DNA from: Bacteroides acidifaciens | Lineage (GTDB): Bacteria > Bacteroidota > Bacteroidia > Bacteroidales > Bacteroidaceae | Reading direction: 5' to 3' | DNA length: 64,000 nt | Assembly: GCF_903181435.1 (NCBI RefSeq) | Contig: NZ_CAEUHO010000004.1 | Location: forward strand, 248,001-312,000 | Position numbers and translations under genes: made by a program | Part shown: positions 37,462-44,949 of the stretch, piece by piece | Layout: every line of letters begins with the position of its first letter | How positions within the stretch are numbered: position 1 is the first letter of the stretch | The notes under the pieces: model-generated | What the model was told of the DNA's origin: nothing | Databases searched by the model: none | What the model saw: only the letters and a program-made list of their open reading frames with translations

Positions 37462-38015
37462 AATTTACCTCCTTTCTGTTCTTTTATGTGTTGTGTTACT
37501 CTGTGTTCGTCCATGTTCTCCGCCTGTGCTGTGGATTCTCCGGAATCCTTGAATTCCTTATAATTCTTGAACTCCTTGAATTCCTTTGCCACATCGAAGC
37601 ACGGACACTGTTTAATCCACTCTTCCGGTTCTATCTCACCATTCCCATTGAGATCCGGCGAGAGGTCGCGGTGTCCGCACACCCGACAGCCGGGGAATCT
37701 CTCCTGTAGCTGCCCGACGAGCAGCCGGAGCGTGGAGCGCTGTGCCGGAGTCCGGGTATCTGCCGGGCGTCCCCGGCAGTCCAGACCGCCTTCATAGCAG
37801 ATACCTATCGAGTGAGCGTTGAAGCCTTTCACGTGGGCTCCGATGCGTTCGAGGGGACGGGTGAGGTGCAGCGTTCCATCCTTGCGGATGTAATAATGAT
37901 AGCCTGTTCCGTTGAACCCGCGACGCCGGTGCATCAAGTCCAAAGCTTCCGGTGAGAGTGTACAATCCCCCCGCGTGGCGCTGCAATGCACCACGATTAA
38001 ATTGATAATTCGCAT
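37452..38015 (-). CDS. N-acetylmuramoyl-L-alanine amidase (amidase_2 type)
   Basis: 187 residues. Zinc-amidase features: first His in LIVVHCSATR, RGFNGTGYHYYIRKDGTLHL TRPLERIGAHVKGFNAHSIG (substrate groove), GICYEGG and the last His in CRVCGHRDLSPDLN. The enzyme cuts the bond between muramic acid and L-alanine in peptidoglycan. There is no classical signal peptide, as in the phage-lysozyme-like amidases of this type. The tail after the catalytic domain (EFKEFKNYKEFKDSGE) is a repetitive charged segment. It follows the HU-like gene and overlaps the 33-residue gene. In this locus it could open the wall during release or assembly of the Rhs proteins (inference). Confidence 0.9.
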   Translation of the reverse strand: MRIINLIVVHCSATRGDCTLSPEALDLMHRRRGFNGTGYHYYIRKDGTLHLTRPLERIGAHVKGFNAHSIGICYEGGLDCRGRPADTRTPAQRSTLRLLVGQLQERFPGCRVCGHRDLSPDLNGNGEIEPEEWIKQCPCFDVAKEFKEFKNYKEFKDSGESTAQAENMDEHRVTQHIKEQKGGKLWQ

Positions 38016-38114
38016 GTTAGTGGATAATCAGCTGTTAGTCCGGCCGGAACTTTACTGCTTAGTTTAATCTAGTTTAGTCAGTCATTCGTGTTTGTGTTGT
38101 GATATACAGGCAGT

Positions 38115-38618
38115 CTATGCTGCCGGATCCGGGTCCGGTGTTTCCCCGCCGTCAGCTCCGCCACCGTCGGGGTTACCGCTATTTCCGCCATCCGAAGCCG
38201 AAGCATCGGCACGGTCGAAACGTACGCATCGTGCGCCTGTCACCAACGAACGGGTAGCCATGGTGCCATCCAGATGACGAGTGGAGCAAGGAAGAAAGCG
38301 GACTGTCAGCGAGGCCTGTGAGGCGGAGACTTCGTCGGCACTCTCGACGCCTTTGCCATTCGACTTCATCACCAGGCGGAACGTGCCGAATCCGTCAAGC
38401 GTCACGCTCTCCGATGACTGGAGATGCTGGCTGACTACCGTCACCAGGTTGTCCAACGTATTCTTCACGTCACCCGGAGAAAGGGATGAATAAGCCGCTA
38501 TCTCTTTAGAGAGTTGTGAAGTACTTACATTACCTGTGCGAAGCACACGGGGATAAAACAGTTGTTTTCCGTTTTTGTCTTTCAGAACGGACTGAAATGA
38601 ACCATACAATACTGGCAT
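38115..38618 (-). CDS. HU-like DNA-binding protein with glycine-rich tail (HU-HIG type)
   Basis: 167 residues from ATG 38618 (MPVLYGSFQSVLKDKNGKQL), chosen because the HU-HIG family starts so and because an extended start lacks support. Residues 1-125 are the HU/IHF-like fold found in Bacteroidetes (ISTSQLSKEIAAYSSLSP pattern, SSESVTLDGFGTFRLVM). The tail is rich in Gly, Asp and Pro (GGNSGNPDGGGADGGETPDP), as expected for this subfamily. It stands first in the HU/amidase/small-protein module, behind a 125-bp promoter module shared with two orphan Rhs tips. It may organise or regulate the local DNA. Confidence 0.88.
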   Translation of the reverse strand: MPVLYGSFQSVLKDKNGKQLFYPRVLRTGNVSTSQLSKEIAAYSSLSPGDVKNTLDNLVTVVSQHLQSSESVTLDGFGTFRLVMKSNGKGVESADEVSASQASLTVRFLPCSTRHLDGTMATRSLVTGARCVRFDRADASASDGGNSGNPDGGGADGGETPDPDPAA

Positions 38619-38629
38619 AATCGTGATTT

Positions 38630-38753
38630 TTTGTGTGTTAATTAATTCTGTTAGTTTAGTTATGTCTTTAAGCTTATCGACACTACAAAGATACAATGGT
38701 TACATTCTATATACAAGCGTTTTTCAACATGTGTCTTAACTAAATTCTTAACC
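38630..38753 (-). promoter_or_regulatory. Promoter/leader module, copy 1 (before the HU-like gene)
   Basis: About 124 bp, largely shared with 41104-41223 and 43675-43799. On the minus strand it carries a perfect -7 box tatctttg (38693-38686) and a CTTG -33-like box (38717-38714) 20 nt upstream. The -7 box is 68 nt before the HU ATG. Its upstream edge includes the stop codon of the preceding immunity gene. Confidence 0.75.
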
Positions 38754-39812
38754 GCCAATAAATCTCAGTCCTCTAGCTTCCTTGTCATCAATATTTTTAT
38801 TAAAGAATAGTCTATTCCCTGTTGACAATGAACCTTTCATGTAACTTCCCCATTGGGTATCATTATGCATTATCTCAGAGTTCTGAGACATTCCATCAAT
38901 GCTTAAGAAACAAAAAGTAGAATCACTGAACAATTTATACATCGACATCCAGATGTTCTGCTCCGGAAGTTTCTGAAGAAATGAATGAGGGTGTTCACTC
39001 TCATACTTCAAAATCTTATATCCATGCGCTTTAACGACTATCGGCAACGAATCCCTTAAATATAAGTTCAAAGTATCTACTCCATTCACAACCGCATAAT
39101 GCATTTTAATAGTCGAATCACTAGAAAAAGTCAGGGAAGAATCGGTCAGATTCCTCAAAAAGATTTCTCCACTGAATCTATCAATATACTGTTTAAGACT
39201 ATCAATATCAAGGCTATAAAGCTCCGGGATATACGGTTTCGAAACAATTATATCATGCGAATTCAACACCATTAATGAAGATTTCCCATACGGTTTTCCT
39301 CCTGAGAAATAAGGCCACAACTCCGGATAGTCAAAGATAGTCTTGTACGGAAAGTCAGAAAGACCAATTATCTGCGGAACGTCAATCCTTACAAGAGTCT
39401 GTTTTTCTTCATATTTCCGACAAGCAAGCAGCCAATAGCAAGTATCCCCTAAGTATAAGTTCTCCCGAAACGCCGAATCTGCAACAACTCCCTGTCGAAA
39501 CAATTCCGTCCGTGACATCTCCGGCTCATCCAGTTCGATAAAACAAAGAAAACGTTCTTTATATTTCATGACCCGGGAGGGTAGCTCCGCATCCAAAGAA
39601 GCAGGAGAGTCAGAACATCCAATTCGATACACAACATTGGAATCATTTGAAACAATTTCATTTATTTCTATATAGGGCATTGTCAGATAACCGCTATCTA
39701 TCAATAACTCTATCTGTTTTGTAACACGCTGATGGACTTCCTCTAACGGAAGAGAGGGGGACATACATCCCCAAAATAAAATAAATATGACTATGTATAC
39801 CAATCTCTTCAT
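38748..39812 (-). CDS. Lipoprotein, probable immunity partner of JAB-like tip 2
   Basis: 354 residues. Signal MKRLVYIVIFILFWGC with a lipobox-like end. It is a homologue of the lipoprotein encoded at 41256-42410: both share the opening V-x-x-Q-x-x-L-[IV]-DSG-[YL]-[IL], an NDSN-x-[VI]-Y-[RQ]-I segment, KYKERFLCFIELDE / QYKDRYFCFIELDE, WPYFSGG and SLPIVVKAHGYKIL / SLPIILEPNEYKII. No enzymatic motif is seen. Each copy follows a JAB-like Rhs tip, here after a single base, so I infer that both are cognate immunity proteins held in the periplasm. They are parallel-diverged pairs. Confidence 0.7.
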   Translation of the reverse strand: MKRLVYIVIFILFWGCMSPSLPLEEVHQRVTKQIELLIDSGYLTMPYIEINEIVSNDSNVVYRIGCSDSPASLDAELPSRVMKYKERFLCFIELDEPEMSRTELFRQGVVADSAFRENLYLGDTCYWLLACRKYEEKQTLVRIDVPQIIGLSDFPYKTIFDYPELWPYFSGGKPYGKSSLMVLNSHDIIVSKPYIPELYSLDIDSLKQYIDRFSGEIFLRNLTDSSLTFSSDSTIKMHYAVVNGVDTLNLYLRDSLPIVVKAHGYKILKYESEHPHSFLQKLPEQNIWMSMYKLFSDSTFCFLSIDGMSQNSEIMHNDTQWGSYMKGSLSTGNRLFFNKNIDDKEARGLRFIGG

Positions 39813-39813
39813 A

Positions 39814-41070
39814 TCAGTTAGGTTTTATATATCGTAACAAATCATTATCATCAAGAATCGGAACAGACTTCACCTGGCTTTGTTTTTGGGTATATTCATA
39901 TAACATACCTTTTCTATCTGTCTGAATTTTATTATTTCTCATATAAACGGCATTTTTACAATTAGGCTTAGCTAAATTAAAATCATTACCAGCTCCTCCT
40001 TTTGTTCCTCCGGGCTGATGAGAATGGATGTCTATTACTTTTTCCCCCCTTATGGAAAGTTTTTCTTTGGCTTCCGCACCATTATCAACGCCGTGTGTCA
40101 TTTGGTCTGTTGCAACAACAGCTGTTTTTACACCATTATCATCATACACATCCAATTTCCATTCTACTCCTGTGTAGTCAGCGGCAAATTTAAAGACAGA
40201 TGCAGCATCATCAAGATTCGCTGTTGAATTGTAAGCCCCTCTTCCTGTATTTCCATGAGCCTTTTGCGTAGCATACATTCCCGGAAGCAAACTCTTGTCA
40301 TTTACCACAATTGAGATATCCTTATTTCTAGAATAAATCAACCTATCATAAGTGGAGCCCTTTATCGGAGTTCTAAAAAGTTTACCAGCCTCATTTATTC
40401 TATAGTCATCCTTCCCATCCGGATCCACCCTCAACACCGGATTATTCTTACAATAAGTATAAGGACTCCAACTGTAGTGTTTCTCACAGGACGGGTCTAC
40501 TCCGTTCCACCTCCCCAGCACAGGATCATACCGTCTGGCACCGTAGTCATACCAGTTCAGCCCGCCCGCTGTCTCCAGTTCTTTCCCATTATACTTATAC
40601 GGCTGGACACTCCGTCGGGAACTCGTAGACATCAATCCCCCGAATGGGTAATAATCATTCACTTCCTCTACGTTACCATCTTCATCCGCAACGACACGCA
40701 CATTCCCCTGATGGTCCTGAAAATAGAAATGATACTTCCGGTCAGACAAGGAGACATAGCCACCTTCCACTAACAACGTCTTAGCAACACCATTTTCATA
40801 GATCAAATTGCCACAGTAGTCCGTAACGGTCGTATCGTTTCCTATCACATATGTGGTGCGGAGCTTCGTGCCGTTCGCAGCATAAAGATAAGAAACGCTG
40901 TTACCGTTCCCTAATTCTATACGACTCGGTAAATTTAAACAATTATATTGAATATCAACAACATTCTTATTTAAATCTTTTGTCAGATTACCGTTTGCGG
41001 CATAAGCGTAGGCAGACTCCTGCGCAAACAGATTCATTCCTGCGACGAGAAAGATGCACGCCAATGCCAA
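39814..41070 (-). CDS. Secreted orphan Rhs tip with JAB-like toxin domain (tip 2, possibly decaying)
   Basis: About 418 codons from TTG 41070. The leader aligns with that of tip 1 (LALACIFLVAGMNLFAQESA), so a signal peptide is encoded, but the ATG used in tip 1 is ATA here (41091-41089), leaving only weak starts. Then a YD/RHS core (YHFYFQDHQGNVRVVADEDG, YYPFGG, KELETAGGLNWYDY, RRYDPVLGRWNGVDP, RVDPDG) and a ~190-residue tip with KVIDIHSHQPGGTKG...ND. This resembles the zinc motif of JAB/MPN peptidases (His near 349), but the serine expected before the Asp is replaced by Ala/Gly. The partner lipoprotein gene begins 1 bp downstream. Confidence 0.75.
   Translation of the reverse strand: MALACIFLVAGMNLFAQESAYAYAANGNLTKDLNKNVVDIQYNCLNLPSRIELGNGNSVSYLYAANGTKLRTTYVIGNDTTVTDYCGNLIYENGVAKTLLVEGGYVSLSDRKYHFYFQDHQGNVRVVADEDGNVEEVNDYYPFGGLMSTSSRRSVQPYKYNGKELETAGGLNWYDYGARRYDPVLGRWNGVDPSCEKHYSWSPYTYCKNNPVLRVDPDGKDDYRINEAGKLFRTPIKGSTYDRLIYSRNKDISIVVNDKSLLPGMYATQKAHGNTGRGAYNSTANLDDAASVFKFAADYTGVEWKLDVYDDNGVKTAVVATDQMTHGVDNGAEAKEKLSIRGEKVIDIHSHQPGGTKGGAGNDFNLAKPNCKNAVYMRNNKIQTDRKGMLYEYTQKQSQVKSVPILDDNDLLRYIKPN
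40406..40718. repeat. 313-bp identical RHS-core block, copy in tip 2
   Basis: Identical base for base to 42981-43293 by direct reading. It covers the core from the PYPFGG-region strand to the DPDG end. Sequence just outside both borders has diverged, which suggests gene conversion or recent recombination. Confidence 0.85.
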
Positions 41071-41103
41071 TTTCCGTAATAAATAGTTTATAATCTAATT
41101 CTG

Positions 41104-41223
41104 TTTTGTGTTAATTAATCGAGTTCAGTTTTGTCTATAAGTTTATCAACGTGACAAGAATACAGCGTTCGTATTTAAATATACAAGCGTTTTTCAATAG
41201 GTGTCTTAACTAAATTCTTAACC
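41104..41223 (-). promoter_or_regulatory. Promoter/leader module, copy 2 (before tip 2)
   Basis: About 120 bp, same module as 38630-38753 and 43675-43799 (shared ttaattaat, tacaagcgtttttcaa and gtcttaactaaattcttaac blocks). The -7 box is altered to tattcttg (41162-41155), one mismatch from TAnnTTTG, with CTTG at 41187-41184. It is probably weaker than the other two copies. Confidence 0.65.
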
Positions 41224-41255
41224 GATAACATTTCCCGTTACCATAAGCGAAAAAA

Positions 41256-42410
41256 TCATTTTCTATTTCTTATTCTCTCTACATTTCTCTCAAAGTTTTT
41301 TTCTGACTCATTCCAAATTCTTTCTTTCTCTGCATCATCTGTGATATCCCATTTATCAACCCAAAATCTAAACCTGAACGTATCCGTACCCTTTTTATCA
41401 TATATGCCGTGATTTAATATTCGCAGATAAATCCCACGATGGTTGCTAACATCAAATCCATAATTACCTATATCATGAAACATTATTTTCTTTTGCATAT
41501 TCTCTCCGGCTACATCCAAAAGACAATAAGTAGAATTGCAAAACAAATTATAGAGATATCCCCAACTATCTTTTTCCAATGCTATATTTTTAAAAAAACA
41601 TTCTTGATGAGGAAGACTTTTATAATTGATTATTTTATATTCATTAGGTTCTAAAATAATAGGCAAAGAATCACAAAGCGATAAATACAAGCTATCATGA
41701 TTATTCACAACAGCATAATGTCTTATCGTTTCCGATGACACAGAAACGGTAGAATCGGTATTGTTTTTGAAATACATCTCTCCATAAATCTCTTTTATCA
41801 TCGTCCACTCTCGCTCTTCATCCCAAAGCAGTTTCTGTTCCAGACTATCCACGTTACAATGTAAAGAGAAATCATTCAGTTCAACATCATGAGAGATAAC
41901 TCCCATCTGCACCTTTCCCCCTTTCACATACCCAGAAAAATAAGGCCACAATTCCTTTATATTAAAGTACGTAACCCAACCCGGTTCAAGTAACGAAATA
42001 TCTATCAGTTTCTTCTTTTCGCCACGTTTGGAAACCACTAATATCCACGTTTCCCCTCCGCCGCCTTCCATATTTAGATTACCGGAATAACCCGTTTGTT
42101 CTATCATTACATCTGTAGACATTGGAAATTCATCCAATTCTATGAAACAAAAATACCTGTCCTTATATTGAACAATCTTTGAAGGATAATCCAATCCCCA
42201 TGCAGGACAATCAGAAGCCTGAATTTGATAAATATGATTGGAATCATTTATTGCCAGTTCATATAATATCACATACTTATTGACTATCAGTCCACTGTCC
42301 ACCAACAAACCTGCTTGATCTTTCACTGTTTGCTGAATCTTGTTAAGAGTAGGCTGCGCACAGCCTACCATAACAAATAAAAACATCAAATTAAAGAATA
42401 TATTTCTCAT
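41256..42410 (-). CDS. Lipoprotein, probable immunity partner of JAB-like tip 1
   Basis: 384 residues. Signal MRNIFFNLMFLFVMVGC with lipobox (MVGC). Homologous along its length to the lipoprotein at 38748-39812 (DQAGLLVDSGLIVNKYVIL, QYKDRYFCFIELDEFPMS, ELWPYFSG, SLPIILEPNEYKIINY). It has an extra charged tail (DAEKERIWNESEKNFERNVE). The start overlaps the stop of the tip-1 gene by one base, so the two are coupled. I infer an immunity role; the mature protein would be in the periplasm or on a membrane, matching the exported tip. Confidence 0.7.
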   Translation of the reverse strand: MRNIFFNLMFLFVMVGCAQPTLNKIQQTVKDQAGLLVDSGLIVNKYVILYELAINDSNHIYQIQASDCPAWGLDYPSKIVQYKDRYFCFIELDEFPMSTDVMIEQTGYSGNLNMEGGGGETWILVVSKRGEKKKLIDISLLEPGWVTYFNIKELWPYFSGYVKGGKVQMGVISHDVELNDFSLHCNVDSLEQKLLWDEEREWTMIKEIYGEMYFKNNTDSTVSVSSETIRHYAVVNNHDSLYLSLCDSLPIILEPNEYKIINYKSLPHQECFFKNIALEKDSWGYLYNLFCNSTYCLLDVAGENMQKKIMFHDIGNYGFDVSNHRGIYLRILNHGIYDKKGTDTFRFRFWVDKWDITDDAEKERIWNESEKNFERNVERIRNRK

Positions 42411-43663
42411 TACTTCATAAATTTATCATTCAACCTTTTCAACAGTTCACTACTTGTACTTATTGTAGAAGTCTCATTCTCAATACGGGATTTTTTACTA
42501 TTATAAAAGAAAAGTTCTTTTTCATCTCTATTATAAATGGCACCAGTATTGATTTTCAAATTCCTCATATCATTATCAGAAGCTACTTTATTATACGGAT
42601 GCGAATGCAGATCCACAACTTTATCACCTTTAACCCCCAACTTATCTTGCACATCCGAAAAAACACTACCTTCTCTGCCAGAAGTACCCACAATAGCAGT
42701 TTTACTCCCTCCGTCATCGTATATATCCAGTTTCCATTCTGGTTTGGTATTGTCTGCACCAAATTTAAAAACAGCTACCGCATCATCAAGATTTACCGTT
42801 GAATGGTAGGATTCTGTTCCCTGATTCTTACCAGCCTTTTGCATAGCATACATTCCTGAAAGTAGCCCCTTGTCATATACAACAATTGATATGTTCTTAT
42901 CTTTATTCAAAATCAACCTATCATAAGTGGAACCGACTATCGGAGTTCTAAAAAGTTTCCCCCTGCCATTTATCGTATAATCATCCTTCCCATCCGGATC
43001 CACCCTCAACACCGGATTATTCTTACAATAAGTATAAGGACTCCAACTGTAGTGTTTCTCACAGGACGGGTCTACTCCGTTCCACCTCCCCAGCACAGGA
43101 TCATACCGTCTGGCACCGTAGTCATACCAGTTCAGCCCGCCCGCTGTCTCCAGTTCTTTCCCATTATACTTATACGGCTGGACACTCCGTCGGGAACTCG
43201 TAGACATCAATCCCCCGAATGGGTAATAATCATTCACTTCCTCTACGTTACCATCTTCATCCGCAACGACACGCACATTCCCCTGATGGTCCTTGATAAA
43301 GTAATGATAGCTCGTATCCGACATCGCAATATATCCTACATCGGTCATCAACCGCACCAGCACCCCGTTTTCATAGATCGCATTGCCACAATAATCCGTT
43401 GTCAGCGTATCTCCGCCAATAACCTGTACCGTACGCAACTTGGTTCCGTCACCACTGTATACATTGGATATATTGTCTCCATTCCTAAAGACTATCCGAC
43501 TTGGCAAATTTAAACAATTATATTGAATATCAACAATGTTCTTATTCAAATCTTTTGTCAGATTACCGTTTGCATCATAAGCGTAGGCAGACTCCTGCGC
43601 AAACAGATTCATTCCTGCGACGAGCAACATGCACGCCAATACCAATTTCCGTAATAAATTCAT
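42410..43663 (-). CDS. Secreted orphan Rhs tip with JAB-like toxin domain (tip 1)
   Basis: 417 residues, ATG 43663. Signal peptide MNLLRKLVLACMLLVAGMNL then FAQ; after it the protein goes directly into the last YD repeats (YDANGNLTKDLNKNIVDIQY) and the RHS core (YHYFIKDHQGNVRVVA, YYPFGG, LNWYDYGARRYDPVLGRW, RVDPDG near 225). The remaining ~190 residues hold a JAB/MPN-like motif: EWKLDIYDD, then KVVDLHSHPYNKVASDND (HSH near 353, S-x-x-D), similar to the Toxin-JAB1 group of polymorphic toxins. Thus only the cassette end of an Rhs protein has been provided with its own promoter and signal peptide. Its homologue is tip 2. Confidence 0.85.
   Translation of the reverse strand: MNLLRKLVLACMLLVAGMNLFAQESAYAYDANGNLTKDLNKNIVDIQYNCLNLPSRIVFRNGDNISNVYSGDGTKLRTVQVIGGDTLTTDYCGNAIYENGVLVRLMTDVGYIAMSDTSYHYFIKDHQGNVRVVADEDGNVEEVNDYYPFGGLMSTSSRRSVQPYKYNGKELETAGGLNWYDYGARRYDPVLGRWNGVDPSCEKHYSWSPYTYCKNNPVLRVDPDGKDDYTINGRGKLFRTPIVGSTYDRLILNKDKNISIVVYDKGLLSGMYAMQKAGKNQGTESYHSTVNLDDAVAVFKFGADNTKPEWKLDIYDDGGSKTAIVGTSGREGSVFSDVQDKLGVKGDKVVDLHSHPYNKVASDNDMRNLKINTGAIYNRDEKELFFYNSKKSRIENETSTISTSSELLKRLNDKFMK
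42981..43293. repeat. 313-bp identical RHS-core block, copy in tip 1
   Basis: Identical to 40406-40718. See that entry for the borders; flanking DNA in tip 1 differs at once on both sides (catagct-type bases replaced), marking the end of the converted tract. Confidence 0.85.
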
Positions 43664-43674
43664 AATCCGATTCG

Positions 43675-43799
43675 TTTTTGTGTTAATTAATTCTGTTTAT
43701 TTAGTTTTGTCTGTAAGCTTATCGACACTACAAAGATATAACATTCACATTAGAGCATACAAGCATTTTTCAAGTTGTGTCTTAACTAAATTCTTAACC
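43675..43799 (-). promoter_or_regulatory. Promoter/leader module, copy 3 (before tip 1)
   Basis: About 125 bp. Perfect -7 box tatctttg on the minus strand (43738-43731) and CTTG at 43763-43760, 21 nt upstream. The -7 box lies 68 nt before the tip-1 ATG, the same distance as in copy 1 before the HU gene. It begins about 34 bp after the stop of the DUF4373-type gene. Confidence 0.75.
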
Positions 43800-43832
43800 A
43801 CCGCTATCTGCTGTGTATCAACACATAGCAGT

Positions 43833-44798
43833 CTATTCCCTCCTGTTGACAACACTCAGGAGATAGCGCCCGGGAAGTTTTATTTTCCCACCGCTGCCAC
43901 GCAGCGTGGCAATTCCACGCCACACCGCACCGCCAATAGCACCGAAGTTACTTTTCAGAATTATCGCATATTGCTCCGAGGGAGGAATGCCGTAACTCCG
44001 GAGATTATCAAGCAACCCCGCATAGTTGCGTGACGTCCCGTCAGCAGGGGGAGAAAGCATGCCGATAGTTTCCTGCGTATAATTCTGCGTACATTTTCTT
44101 TGCGTACATTGTTTCTGCTTGACGGAACCGGAACCCTCTCCACCACAGGAACTTGCAGAAGAAATCTCCTCTCTTTCCTTCTTCCTCCCAGCCTTCTCCC
44201 CTGCCGTTTCCAGGGGAGAATTGAAGAGGGGGTGTTCTTTGCTGTGCTCTGCTGTGCTATTCTGTGCTATGCTATGTGTACTTGATGTTACATTTTCAGG
44301 GATAAATGTTACATTATCATCCCCGGTAATGCTTTCCTCAAGTTCCGTTTTTCCAGACTCGGCAGGTGATTTATCTCCCGCACCTGTCTTGTTATCAGCG
44401 ACTTCCTCATTGACAAGCAAACAATACGCCGCTTCCAGAGGAGAAACGCTCCGACGGCGGGTGCTGAAAAGATACTGCCGTTGTATCTCGACGGAAGTCA
44501 GAATGCGTTCACGTTCAAAAAGGCCGCTATCGAACAGACCGTATTCCACTGCGAGCCGGATAACACGCTCCACATCATCCGCACTCTTCTCATAGAGACC
44601 TGCCGAGAGGTCTTCATAAAACAAACGGTCTGCATCCACGTAATACCCCTCTCCGGCATAGATATACGAAAGCACTTCAATCAAAATACCAAGCGACGAG
44701 TCGCCCTCACGCTTCATCAGGCGACGGACGGCACGGTCATGGATAAAATCTGTATTCAATGGGAAATAGTCAAGTCCCTTTTTCTTTATTCTTGCCAT
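43833..44798 (-). CDS. DUF4373 (Lin1244/Lin1753-type N-terminal domain) protein
   Basis: 321 residues. The N-terminal ~110 residues (MARIKKKGLDYFPLNTDFIH, AVRRLMKREGDSSLGILIEV, LSYIYAGEGYYVDADRLFYE) are the DUF4373 domain found in Bacteroides and in phage replication-initiator-like proteins. A long low-complexity hydrophilic linker (about 140-245, rich in Ser, Glu, Lys, Thr) leads to a conserved C-terminal helical part (NYAGLLDNLRSYGIPPSEQY, LPGRYLLSVVNRRE). In Bacteroides genomes this gene commonly precedes the HU/amidase/small-protein module. Here two orphan Rhs cassettes have come in between. Function unknown; DNA-related by resemblance to phage replication proteins. Confidence 0.75.
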   Translation of the reverse strand: MARIKKKGLDYFPLNTDFIHDRAVRRLMKREGDSSLGILIEVLSYIYAGEGYYVDADRLFYEDLSAGLYEKSADDVERVIRLAVEYGLFDSGLFERERILTSVEIQRQYLFSTRRRSVSPLEAAYCLLVNEEVADNKTGAGDKSPAESGKTELEESITGDDNVTFIPENVTSSTHSIAQNSTAEHSKEHPLFNSPLETAGEKAGRKKEREEISSASSCGGEGSGSVKQKQCTQRKCTQNYTQETIGMLSPPADGTSRNYAGLLDNLRSYGIPPSEQYAIILKSNFGAIGGAVWRGIATLRGSGGKIKLPGRYLLSVVNRRE

Positions 44799-44854
44799 AA
44801 TTAATCTGTTTATTTTGTGTAAAGTTTATAAAGAGTGAATTCCTCAAGCTCTCC

Positions 44855-44891
44855 GCATGGCTTCTTCTCCGTCGGGGAGTGAAAACCATGC
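44855..44891. repeat. Extragenic hairpin of the GCATGG-CTTC type
   Basis: gcatggcttcttctcc (44855-44870) folds imperfectly on 44874-44891 (ending aaccatgc). The same gcatggcttc/gaagccatgc theme forms the stem at 52361-52431 and one half of it ends the repeat block near 46808-46829. It sits between the zinc-finger gene and the DUF4373-type gene. Confidence 0.55.
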
Positions 44892-44949
44892 AGGCGCCCG
44901 TGATATTGGATTCACATTGTTGAATCTTGAAGTGAAAGTCAGTACGCTG

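Noticed and set aside
41649..41740. Separate small genes within the lipoprotein genes of the Rhs island
   Set aside because: Short opposite-strand frames in AT-rich coding DNA; no motif, no ribosome-binding sequence.
22452..44798. Type VI secretion effector cluster
   Set aside because: No Hcp, VgrG, PAAR or sheath gene is visible in the window, and several proteins carry Sec signal peptides, so type VI delivery is not supported here.
36900..44800. Capsule biosynthesis locus
   Set aside because: The HU/amidase module often precedes capsule genes in Bacteroides, but no glycosyltransferase, flippase or UpxY/Z-like gene is present.
44799..44949. Small gene between the zinc-finger gene and the DUF4373-type gene
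   Set aside because: A short minus-strand frame exists but it runs out of frame into the next gene and coincides with an extragenic hairpin.
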